Shown: positions 1 to 9,367 of the stretch, one piece after another
How the letters are laid out: each line of letters starts with the position of its first letter
How positions within the stretch are numbered: the stretch's first letter is position 1
Assembly (NCBI GenBank): GCA_027382625.1
Contig: JAJKFJ010024131.1
Location: 1 to 19,112 of the forward strand
From: Tetmemena sp. SeJ-2015
Taxonomy: Eukaryota > Ciliophora > Spirotrichea > Sporadotrichida > Oxytrichidae
Length of the DNA stretch: 19,112 bases
Reading direction: 5' to 3'
Position numbers and translations under genes: made by a program
Notes under the pieces: generated by a model
The model's database searches: none
What the model saw: only the letters and a program-made list of their open reading frames with translations
Told to the model about the DNA's origin: nothing

Positions 1-542
1 AGGAAGGTGTCTCTAACAGTGGACGGCTCTCTGTCGTATGTTTGCCTCATCAATTCGCCAAGAGAACTTTCCATTGCAAGGAGGGCCGACTGTACAGCAT
101 TCACGCATTCTCTGAGAGTTGAACTTTGCTGATTAGCTGCTGCACTCTTGCTGTGCACTTCAAGTACTTCAGGGAGCCCTGTGATGAGCTGCTGGCGTTA
201 CCGTTGAGCATGTGTGGGTCCGTGAACTATAATCTCATGCTTGCTGAAAGGGTCCGTGTCATCCAAGACGAGGGTAGAGTGGTAGCGGTTGACCGATAGC
301 TGGGCTACGGAGTTCAATGAGATGACCGTGCCTGGACGTTTATCATCCTTTAGTTCGCTAATGTCGTTATTCTCAGAGGCAAGAGTTCCACTCGACTGAG
401 TCGACTGAGTCTACTGCTCAGACTATTTAACTTGCTAGCTCTTTAGATCGTTGCGGAGCTGGCGGAGGTCAGCGTGGCTAATTGGATTCAAGACATACGA
501 GCGAGCTCGCAGTGGTAGGCGTGGCTAGGTGGTGGCCAGCAT
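1..542 (-). CDS. Unrecognised ORF, 3' end beyond window edge
   Basis: On the minus strand an ORF opens at an ATG at 542 and runs off the left edge (180 codons visible) if TAA/TAG are glutamine. It holds five in-frame TAA/TAG codons and no TGA. The translation is soluble and Gln/Ser-rich near residues 35-60, then has ordinary mixed composition, including the stretches SVAQLSVNRYHSTLVLDD and LRECVNAVQSALLAMESSLG, which look like real protein. I recognise no family. GC content is far above the rest of the window, and the final ~65 visible codons use only CAA/CAG for Gln, so this could instead be a foreign or standard-code sequence with broken frames. The frame is also open just upstream of the ATG, so the start is a choice. 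Confidence 0.4.
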
Positions 543-630
543 CTTTAATTGAAAAGTGATCGTTAATTATTTAAGAAGGGTGGGCGGTTAATTAATCAAA
601 GATACGATCGGGGTGGCCAGTGGTCGAGAT

Positions 631-651
631 TAATAATTTGGCTGAATCGCT

Positions 652-705
<54 letters not shown>

Positions 706-721
706 TTCAGCCAAATTATTA
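631..721. repeat. 17-bp perfect inverted repeat enclosing a (CTA)16 microsatellite
   Basis: The arms 631-647 and 705-721 are exact reverse complements (core ATTTGGCTGAAT / ATTCAGCCAAAT). The loop is a pure CTA tract of 16 units at 652-699 plus a few bases. This could extrude as a hairpin, or be a tiny miniature element that captured a microsatellite. It lies at the edge of the GC-rich first 0.7 kb. Just downstream, GTAAGT at 726 and TTCTGCAG ending at 826 have the form of a 101-nt GT-AG intron, which would make the repeat part of a threonine-rich exon; that reading is weak. Confidence 0.85.
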
Positions 722-826
722 GAGGTAAGTCCATCTTGATTTCCGTTTATACCACTTACGCAATTAACAACGATCCTATACTATAAGTTAATTCCTAATA
801 TTTTCTAAATTTATACTTCTGCAGTA

Positions 827-1173
827 ATCCTGTGATAATAAAAGAAACTGATGTTCCCTTTGAAGAGGCAGAAATTATAGGCATGCGATTAATAAAGCAA
901 CTTCTAAATTGGGAGTGGGGAATGAGAGCATTTTATGCAAACTCCAAGGCAGTTGCTTACATTCTCAGGAGATAATCAAAGTCCAAGTAACTAATGGAAA
1001 AGCAATTCTAAATAGTCGAGAAGACAGTCAAGAGTCCCTACTTCATTAAGAGTAAAAATGTGGTGGACTCAGTTATCGCAGAACAATTAGAGAACTATTA
1101 TCAGGGTGGAGTTTATGGCGCGGAGGGCAGAAATTTCGAATATGTCCCATAGTATGCCTCAAAAAGCTTATGA
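827..1173 (+). CDS. C-terminal exon of a PSMD5-like 26S proteasome assembly chaperone (partial)
   Basis: The frame is open from the candidate splice acceptor at 826 to TGA 1171-1173 (about 115 codons) and uses TAA/TAG as Gln four times. The end carries a pattern like the C-terminus of PSMD5/S5B: a predicted helix with AVAYILRRQSKSK, then EKQFQIVEKTVKSP, then a terminal segment QLENYYQGGVYG similar to the family's closing leucine/tyrosine/glycine-rich tail. PSMD5 is a HEAT-like chaperone binding the Rpt1/Rpt2 ATPases during assembly of the proteasome base. The resemblance was judged from memory and is moderate; the N-terminal four fifths of such a protein are not visible. It could be an unrelated helical-repeat protein. 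The 5' exon, if any, would lie in or left of the CTA-repeat region, where composition changes sharply, so the gene may be cut by an assembly join. Confidence 0.45.
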
Positions 1174-1300
1174 GGGAAGTGTAGTGTTCATAGAGATTAA
1201 GTTAATTTCTTAAGTATTCTTATTTTTGTAAAATTGGTTAATAGAAGTGGTTGAGCATATCTGAATAGATATTGTAAAATTATAATATATCTCAATAATA

Positions 1301-3032
1301 ATGAAGCGAAAGCTATTTGATGACTCTGACGAGGAAGATGGTACAAACTATCTATGTTATCTAATGTATTTGATTTAGAATATCAAGCCAAGCCCTAGCC
1401 AGTGGAGGAGCCAGCAAGCACATATCCCCCTAAGAAATAACAAGTTTAAGAGGAGGTAAAGGAAACGCCCAGATAGCCCTCTGTCCATTCTGAGGAGGAG
1501 ATTAAAATATCATCAAAGCCTAAACAAAAGAGCAGAGATGCCTCCCCTTCTGAAGACTTCAAGCCCACATTTACCCCCGATACTAAATTTGATGACGGAG
1601 CAGATGAAATGAAAGCACTCTCATCAGTCCCTGGTGGCTTGATAGACAAAGAAAGCGATAATAATTTCGAAGAGGACAACTTTGACTTCGCTGTGTTACA
1701 TCCCAAACTTGTAGGAGACAGTGTTGTCTATCAAGTTAAAGGAATAGATAAATTAGGAAAGTGGGAGGGCTAGAGAAGATATAGTCATTTCCATGCTCTC
1801 AATGAAGTTTTAATGTAGAGATTCCCCGCCTGCTATATTCCTAAACTACCTCCCAAAAAGACTCTTGTAAGTTTGCTTAAATATGTTCTTAGTTTGATTT
1901 AGGGAAACAAGGATATTGCATTCATTAAGGAGCGCAGATACTATCTTAATTATATAAGGGTTGTTTTATAAACTAAAATCTTGAAAGATTTTTGAGGAAG
2001 CTAGCAAAATTTGACTTCATAATAAACGGAGAGGAGTTTTAGATGTTTGCAAGACCCGCGGGAGAAATTGACAAGTTATTCAACCGTCTTCCCAAGATGC
2101 AAACTTTCGCAATCCTTGAAAGAATCAGAAAATCAACTGATATAAACGAGAGAATGTATGACATTAAACAATCACAGCTTTAAAATGCGATAATGATTAA
2201 ATTATAAGTGATTGAGTTGAAGGAGAAATTTAGCAACGCTAATATTGATGCAGGCTTTTTCTTAAAGAAGGTTCTACCTCAGCTAAAAGTCCTTAAGAAT
2301 ACTGTTAAAAATTTCAAAGGCATTAAGGATCAGCAGATAGGCAATTACAAAGTTCTTTATACAGTACTCGATAAATATGAAGAATTGAACATGATGACCT
2401 ACTCTAATAAAAATGCAAGGAAGTGTGTTATCACAGAGCCAGAGAGCAAAGAAGTTATCAAAGATCAGATGGCTCACATGATTGAAAATCTTAAAAATCC
2501 CTTCGACGATATGTATCACTGGTGCAAGGGAGAAATCTATGATCTTCAAGCTCTGCAGACGGCACTCCAAGGAAGAGAGTAGATTGAAAACCAAATTAAG
2601 AAGTTAGAGGGAAAGAAAAAGAACACTCAAACTGATCTAGAAAACGTGAACACTGGAAAGAAAACGATTAGAACTTTACTCAAGAGTGAGAAAGATACAA
2701 ATGGCATGCTCAACACTATCGAAGTTGTAAGAATTTACAGTTTTTTTTAAATGTAATTTTAGTCTGAGAGAGAAATTGACAGTCTTCAACTTTTGTTAGT
2801 TATTTATTCTTAAAATCTCCATTAAAATAGAATTATGTTTGAGGTAGTGACTATTTATCTGGGAGAGCAGATTATTCCTAAATTTAAGGCAGACAAGCTA
2901 AAAATATATGCAAGAGTCATGCAGCAGTTCAATATCATCGAAATCAATAATGCTCATCAAACAGCCAGTTTCTGGAGCAAGGTCCTCTCTAATCCCTAAC
3001 TTAAATCGGTAGGCAAAGCAAAAGTAAAATGA
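1301..3032 (+). CDS. Sorting nexin with PX and BAR domains (SNX1/2-type)
   Basis: Six exons (1301-1340, 1379-1866, 1903-1959, 2001-2726, 2763-2794, 2831-3032) joined by GT-AG introns of 36-41 nt give a 514-aa protein ending at TGA. The acidic, Gln-rich N-terminus covers about 115 residues. The PX domain runs at about 117-220, with the phosphoinositide-binding RRYSHF (R146-R147-Y148), the PPKK turn (171-174), the ERRYYLNYI helix and a RPAGE end. A long helical BAR region follows to about residue 505, with the typical VVTIYLGEQIIPKFKADK and FNIIEINNAH stretches. Such proteins bind PI3P-containing endosomes as curved dimers and serve retromer-type cargo retrieval. Length and domain order match the SNX1/SNX2/Vps5 group. 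Intron 3 (1960-2000) could use a slightly different acceptor. Many Gln codons are TAA/TAG. Confidence 0.92.
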
Positions 3033-3155
3033 GTGATTAGAGTTTTAGCTTTTATTAAAATTTATCTATCTTATAAAATAAAAAATTCTTTCACTAACAA
3101 GATTTTAATGTCTTTTGAGGAGCAGATGCTGAATGAAATTAATTTTAAAAAGGTA

Positions 3156-6100
3156 TCAGATATTAAAAATAGCAAACTATCTCATTAAGGTCTTGAATAT
3201 TTCATCTGTAATCAGGCAATCTTGCATTGATTCAGTAACATGCTCTATCATTATATTGAACTTTACTCTGGTTTCAAACAGAGATTTTAAATTCCTCATG
3301 CCCTCAACAAGTTAATCAGCAACTATGAAACCATTATTCTAAACATCAATTAAGGCGAACAGATTCACGTGAGAGGCTCGTCTAGAGTTTTAGTTGAGGG
3401 CTCCAAGATTCTTTGGAGAGCCACTTCCGTAACCAGTTATTTTTCTTTAGAGAACAATCTTGCTAGTTCTCCTTCTACCTCTAGCAGTTGCATTATGAGA
3501 CTATATTTCATCAATTAGCTAATTGTCAAACTCATTCTTAACTTGGCTAGTACTTCTTCTAACCGCAGATATCTAGCTATTTTCAATATCTTGGTAACAA
3601 TAAATAGATAGGCATTTGATTTAATCTTCCTCTTGAATAGGGAGTCTAAGTTCCTCTTCCAAGCCTTTGTCTAATTACTCAATCTCAATATTTAATCGCA
3701 CTTGACTCACTTCACTATTGAGCTAAATCATTCCCATTCTCTTTTTTTTTTAATTTGAAAAAGGGTATATGAAGCAAATATAATTTCTTGTCATCTGAGC
3801 CTACTGTGTCCTCAGCAGATTAGACTAGCGTGAACTTAGGTAAAGATATTTGACTCTTGATATCTAGTAGCTGTCCGTTGGATTGATTATCGCTAGCTTA
3901 TTTCAAAGGGTCTGTTTCGAGCAGTGAAAGATAAATAAATTGTAAGGAAAGGCCTCCTTTAACAGAAATGTCACCCTGATTATGGGATGTGGAATCACCA
4001 TGGGTAGTGTAAACAGCCTTCGATATTCTTCTTTATAGGAGATTCTTGATCTTTTTAGTATCAATAAAACTATTCTTCATGTTATTGCTTAAATGCTAAC
4101 TACTAAGCAATTTACTATGCAATATTTTGGTCTTGAGAATTGGGAAGATAGAACTCACTATTATATATTTAATGAATTGTTGCCTTGAGAGTCCTATACT
4201 AGAGGATCTGCCCCGAGTGATATGAGGAGTTTCACCATTTCATGCTTTGAGCCAATGATAGCTAAATGAAGAGGGGTTTTGAGGTCCCCTGGCCGTCTTT
4301 AATTGATGTCATAAGCCCTTTGCTTGATATAGGTATTTACGAGCTTATCCATTCCTCCTTCAACTGCGTCCCATATGGTATAGAGCCAAGTCATGAACTT
4401 CGGAGCCTTTTCTTGCTCCATAGGTATCTTGTAGTATATGTTCTTCTCTTTCCTAAGTTGAAACTTAGAATCCTTATTCACCAGGAATTTAATCATCTGC
4501 TCGTTTTCATTGTAAATAGAGTGATTACAAAATTATCAATTGATCATGATTGTATATAATGATGTAGAACGTTCTCCATCTTATTGTCAACTGCATAGAT
4601 ATTGACATTATGATCGCAGAGGTATTTAACGCACTCGAGGTTGTTAAACTTTGCAGCCGTTAGCAGTGGAGTTTAGTTATCGTTATTAGTGAATTCGAGT
4701 AAGTCTTTTAGTTTCAGAAATTTGAATTTATCAGGGTCACTTTCCACAAGTTTGTCCCTTTGGATAACGATTTGCACTATGAAGTTGATCATTTCCAAGT
4801 TCCCTAATTAGCATGCTTTGTGCAATATGGTATTCCCATTGTTCAAGGCAGCCTTGTCTATGCATCTAAGTCCATCCATAATCCAAAAACATCTTTCAGC
4901 TTTCGCAGTTAAACTTCTCTTTGACTTCCCGTCACTTATATAAAAGTTAAAAAGATAAATTTCAGTGCGTTATTAAAATATGGGCTCCATCTGTTTCACC
5001 TGAATCATAATTAACTTAAAAAGCGCTAATCATATAGATAAAAGCAAAATCATTATCGAGAATTAGATCGTCCATTTGCTTATGATTCCTTTGTAAGGTT
5101 GTTTCATTTAAAAAATAAGCTATTATCTTGATTCATAATCTTGAAAGACAAATCTCAAGAACTCAAGTCTATCAAAAGCCACGCAGTGATGTAAGGCATT
5201 TTAAAAATTAAGAGAAAGTTTATTTTAACCAAGAGGATCAATGACAGAGATGCTCACTTTCCTCTTTATAAAATACTTGAAGTATTCCAAATTGTTAATC
5301 CTTATGCAATATAGCAAAGCGTTATCACTGTGATAGCCAAACTAGTATGATTCCAAAAGCTTATTGCTGAAAGATGCGAGGATTCTCTCACTAAGCTGAA
5401 GTTTAAGATTAAAATTCAGATTACCATTTGAATAATTAAATTAACACCTTTGCTGCCGCTCTATTGAGTTGACTGCAAAAGCTCCTACTCGTTCATTATT
5501 CTCTACTGCTTATCAGATTTAAAATATTTCAGAGCCTAATTTTCAAAGTAAAGCGTCTCAACACTCTTCATTTTCTCAAGAAGAATAGAAATCATCTTTG
5601 GCCCTATAGAGTCTTCTTCTCCCTCAATTTTAATACATTCATTATAGAGAGAATTAATATTTACAGATAATTTTGACATAATCAATAGGCATCTTTCTTC
5701 TATTATCTTCTAGAAAGAGATTAACTCCGTTATTTACCAGAATAATAACAATTTCAAGATTTCTGTTTATTACTGCAATATGCAAGGGTGTGAGTCCTTT
5801 CTGATCTTGCTGATTAATAGTTTTCAAAATATAAATTAGTAGAACTCATAATTGATTAACGTAGATGAAAGCTAAAAATAATTCAAGAAAGAAGTAGCTC
5901 CCTAGTTTTAAAGGTTGCGTTTGTAATTCAGGAATTCAGGGTGGAAAATATGGAAGTAAGACTTCTGAGTCAAGGCGATGAAATCTTTGGATCTAAATTT
6001 CTACTCACTCATAGCTCTTGTGCTCACAGTGAGCTCAGATATGTCACCCTTCTTCTGGATCTATGGGTTATTTTTCTTTGCATTTTTAAATGATGATTGT

Positions 6101-6270
6101 CTTTTTCTGAGTTACTCAATATAGTCGGAATTTTAATTAAAATCGATGATTGATTAAATAATAAATGGAGAGTTGCAAAATGGTGACAGTTGAAATTGCA
6201 GATTCACCCCCTGATCTGCAGATTATTCGATAGCTTATTAAAAATTAATATGAGTTTCTTCTTTGATCAT
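3156..6270 (-). CDS. Large ankyrin-repeat protein with degenerate EF-hand-like C-terminus
   Basis: Minus strand, ATG at 6270 (preceded by an in-frame TGA) to TGA 3158-3156, convergent with the sorting nexin and 123 nt from it. Many ankyrin units are visible, such as DQKGLTPLHIAVINRNLEIV, NNGNTILHKACQLGNLEMI, NDNQTPLLTAAKFNNLECV and DLKTPLHLAIIGSKHEMV. GT-AG introns fit at 5623-5677 (55 nt), 5396-5445 (50), 4991-5015 (25), 4500-4570 (71) and 4088-4158 (71). Two joins, near 5830-5870 and 5100-5160, remain unresolved. After the repeats comes a long polar tail, then LFALIDVQNNGFIVADQ, which resembles a degenerate EF-hand loop. No membrane segment was seen, so a scaffold is likelier than a channel. 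Around a run of ten T (3742-3751) the frame shifts by one base. Confidence 0.75.
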
Positions 6271-6506
6271 CGTCTCAGCACTTCTCAGCAGCGAGATATG
6301 ATGTGCGCAGTGATCTCAAATCCTAATATCAGCTTCAGCAGAACTTGTGTCGCTTATAACTCTGTAATAAGTTGTCCCACACAAAAGTTAGAAGGATAAA
6401 AGTTCTTAAAATTTTATGCTGAATCGAATGGTCTAATAATTATTTAAATCTGACACATTTCAACTGTCACTCATTTGTTCCATTTTAATTTAATATCTAA
6501 TTTAAT

Positions 6507-7645
6507 TCACTTTTTTATTAAATTCCCAGCTATAATAAAAATTGAATATATATTTTATCTAATTTAAATAATTTCGCTGTCATTTTTGAAGGTTGTATCA
6601 ATTTACTCACTTAATTGCTTCATTTTGTCAGTTATTATGAACTCATAGGTTTTAGATTGAATTTTGGAGTTAGCATCCTGCAAGCTCTCGATTCTAATTG
6701 ATGTCATTGAGCCAAGAGCAGCCGAAGGAACCTTTTAGAGTAAAGGATTAGGACTTTGGACCACAGAGTTTACGTTGGGCCGGCTAGAATTAGAGCTTAA
6801 AGCTTCGGAGGGTCTGTGTCCCTTTTGAGATAAAAAGCTCTCTGTTTTTCTTTTTTCGAACATCACACCCCTTCCAGTTTTAGCTTTAGTTTGCAATATA
6901 TATGTTCTTCAAAATTATTTTGTATTAAGATTCTATACAAAGAGAGGTACTTGAGATACTCCGTGACTTTTTGCAAAATTTGAGCTGAACCATTTACTGC
7001 GAGGTAATGTATGAGGTTTCTCTTTTGTCTATCAGACTCGCTCAAATCAAAGCCACTCTTTAAAAGCAACTCAACCTCGGCCTCATCATCTACAAAGATA
7101 TGAAATAACTGCTTAGTAAAAAATGCAAAGAGTTAATTCTTATGCTGTAAATGACTTACTGAAATAGGCAGAGTAGAAAATAGCTGGACGGCCGAAGTTA
7201 TCTCTCTCGTTAAACTTAAATAATTTATTCAAGATAAAAAAGAGTTAACCACTTGCTTCTTTTCCACATTTTTATTGAAGGATGCTAAGTAATACTTCAT
7301 GTCAAGATAATCAAATTAATAATCTAATTCAATTTGAATAACTGTGAGTGATGGCGGATTCAATCAGAGTATTAGAGGAGTATTAAAAGTTATTGGACAT
7401 TTTTACTATCTTTTATAAAGGATAGGACCCATGCCCCAAACCTGATGACCTTCCTTAATGGTGTTAATTCGAGTCATGACTTGAAAAGTCTAGTCCTAGG
7501 ATGTTTTAGTTAAATATGGATCAATCTATAATAAAATGTGGGTGCTGCTGTTTTTCTGGGATTTTAGTTCAGAAATCTCAGGTATTGAGTTTAGTTGGTT
7601 AAACTTTCTAGCTTGATCAGTTAATTTAAGAGAAGGAAACTTCAT
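6507..7645 (-). CDS. Short ankyrin-repeat protein, five exons
   Basis: Exons 7645-7399, 7341-7250, 7214-7160, 7089-6939 and 6870-6507 are separated by GT-AG introns of 57, 35, 70 and 68 nt; together they give 302 codons plus TGA in one frame, which supports the joins. The N-terminal ~85 residues are unassigned and polar. The centre carries about two ankyrin units (NERDNFGRPAIFYSAYFN and SDRQKRNLIHYLAVNGSAQI). The C-terminal ~120 residues are Ser/Asn/Pro-rich, then form a likely helix (MTSIRIESLQDANSKIQ, ITDKMKQLSEQID). It is probably a binding or scaffold protein; the partner is unknown. If the last intron is not real, the ankyrin ORF ends at TGA 6865-6863 and a second ORF begins at the overlapping ATG 6863. 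It may be a paralogue or displaced relative of the larger ankyrin gene downstream. Confidence 0.6.
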
Positions 7646-7760
7646 AATGTCTGATCCACCTAAAAATTTTGAAAGTTAAAATTGGAAGTAGAAGGATTAT
7701 TTCTTTTTTAAAAAATGTAAAAATATTTTGGAGCCTTACTTTGGAGGTTATCATGGGAAA

Positions 7761-9117
7761 TCATCCTTTTTAAGTTAGCACGATCTATTTCAATATGGCT
7801 TGGCTTTGCATGGGTGTTTCCATGTGGAAAATTTAAAACTCTTTCTTAATAAAATGTTCTAAAGTATTTTTAATTAAAAAATGCAGCTCATGATGACTTG
7901 CATGAGGAGTTCTTTTGCCGCCCAAAAAAAAAGACGGACTAGCAATTACTTCCTGCTCATTTGCTCCTCCTTGCAAGTGAGCATGTGGTGCCAAATACTA
8001 CTCAATATCTTTGTTACCGTGAAAATTAGGGTGCTGGTAGTTGTAGGTATCTCCGCTAAGTTTGATATACTTAACAGCTTTGATAGTGTAATTAAAAATA
8101 TAAAGAGAGACATATACTTTCTTTGAACTTGGATCTTTTAGCAAAGTTGGACCCAGGATTCTGAAGCTGCCCTCCAAGATACCCATGTTGATAAGTTTCT
8201 TAGATTTAATTTATGGTCCTAAAAATGTATTAGCATCGATATATTTCGCAAGGTAATAAATAGTGATGCAGATCGTAAAAATCCAGAGTCTACGTGGGAA
8301 GTAAGTCGTTCATGAAAATTCTTGCTTACTAAGTTATTTGGTGAGTACTTTGACTGCTTGATCCAACGCGCGTTGATTTGAACAGCTGTCTTCTCTTTTA
8401 AGATGATATTGGCGTCTAATTTTAATTGTAAAAAGGGGAAAAAAATTATTTTAGGACTGATGTAGGTTCGAAACACTTATCTGATTAAATTAATTATAAG
8501 TGAAATACGAATAGTTGATCGAGAAATTTGAAATACTGAAAATTAAACTGAAATCAATTACAGGCTGGAATTTAAATGAGCAAGTTTATTAATCGTAATA
8601 TTAAATAAATGGAGAACGAACTAAACCAATTATCCAAATCTCCTTTTCTATAAAATTCCCCCATTTGAGCAGATATTACCAAACTATGGTCATCAAAACT
8701 TTGAAATTAGCCTATCAAAAAATGTAAGACCATATTTATCCTTAAATTATTAATACTTTAGCCAATCAGATAACTATTCAAGATGACTCTAGTAATTATG
8801 ATTTAGCAACATTCATCATGCAATTAAAACACTATGAGGCTTTGAACTGATATCTGTGCATATACTTATTCCTAACTTTCTAATTCTAACTTGCACTTTC
8901 ATTTGTGATCTGACTTGTAATTAAAAAAAGCTTGTATTTAGACGTTGAATTCATAAGTATTTGTATTTCTCAATCAACTATTCGTATTTCACTTATAATA
9001 AAAATTGCTGGCATGCATTAGCCCCACATTCATAGAGGAAGCAGTTTGCATAGGTATGTTTATTGGACTTTGTTTCATGGCGACATTTGTGGAAGAGGAT
9101 GATGAAGATTACTTCAT
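7761..9117 (-). CDS. Unrecognised 271-codon gene interrupted by a TA-bounded element
   Basis: Read on the minus strand, the frame starts at ATG 9117, runs 40 codons (Ser-rich, ending ASNFY) and meets an in-frame TGA just inside the inverted-repeat element at 8495-8997. Deleting the 501 nt from TA to TA joins it in frame to 8496, and the ORF continues without TGA through a 40-nt GT-AG intron (8117-8078) to TGA 7763-7761, giving 271 residues in all. The protein is soluble. It begins MKQSSSSSTNVAMKQSP and contains TPISSQKRRQLFKSTRVGSS, YLGGQLQNPGSNFAKRSKF, YLAPHAHLQGGANEQE and several His-rich patches. I recognise no family. An alternative is a 40-nt intron beginning GTAAGC within 8300-8345, which would need another frame upstream. 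Without excision the gene would be broken into a 42-residue stub and a downstream ORF from ATG 8186. Confidence 0.55.
8495..8997. mobile_element. TA-flanked terminal-inverted-repeat element, copy 1 (MITE or IES-like)
   Basis: The ends 8493-8527 and 8965-8999 are inverted copies matching at 34 of 35 positions, beginning TATAAGTGAAATACGAATAG. A TA dinucleotide sits at each outer edge, as for Tc1/mariner-type insertions and for ciliate internal eliminated sequences. The inside is AT-rich, with a short region shared with copy 2 at 17980-18474 (AATTACAGGCTGGA, TTTAGCCAATCAGAT, ATCATGCAA). There is no transposase, so it is non-autonomous. A small ORF starting near 8611, a candidate 41-nt intron (GTAAGA...TTTAG) and a tail reading FIMQLKHYEALN are partly conserved between copies, which is unusual for a plain MITE. 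It sits inside the reading frame of the surrounding gene. Confidence 0.85.
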
Positions 9118-9367
9118 TATATTTAGCCCAGTTTATAAAAAATATTTTAGAGTTCGGCTTGTCATTATTTAAAATAAAAATTGGCACTACTATTTTATAA
9201 AATTTCTTCTTTTCTCACCTTTTTTAAAATTAGACCAGTCTAATGGATGTAAATGAAGAACTCATCTACTAGAATGATTTTATAAAAAATAAACTTGAGT
9301 TAATCTCCTAAATTTTACGCTATAAAATATAACCTTGAGTGTTCGAACTATCTATTATTTTGAAATA

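Noticed and set aside
1446..1706. Minus-strand 86-codon ORF
   Set aside because: Antisense shadow of the acidic N-terminal exon of the sorting nexin.
2283..2594. Minus-strand 103-codon ORF
   Set aside because: Antisense shadow of the BAR-domain exon of the sorting nexin.
3110..3775. A plus-strand gene beginning MSFEEQMLNEIN with several open segments
   Set aside because: The opposite strand is a continuous, more protein-like frame forming the C-terminus of the ankyrin gene; the plus-strand reading needs odd splices around a TGA.
6165..6400. Plus-strand ORFs (MESCKMVTVEIADSPPD and MKLQIHPL)
   Set aside because: They overlap the 5' exon of the minus-strand ankyrin gene, whose ATG at 6270 opens a long plausible frame; no homology was recognised on the plus strand.
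8219..8476. Separate minus-strand ORF starting with a GTG-type start
   Set aside because: No ATG; the neighbouring frame connects through element excision to ATG 9117 and gives a better single gene.
8493..8999. piggyBac-type insertion, because TTATAA is present at both ends
   Set aside because: TTATAA arises from the TA flank plus the TAAG terminal repeat; copy 2 lacks a TTAA duplication, so TA is the better target site.
8993..9187. Minus-strand ORF MPIFILNNDKPNSK...
   Set aside because: The overlapping frame from ATG 9117 has better composition and continues across the element; this one has none of these supports.
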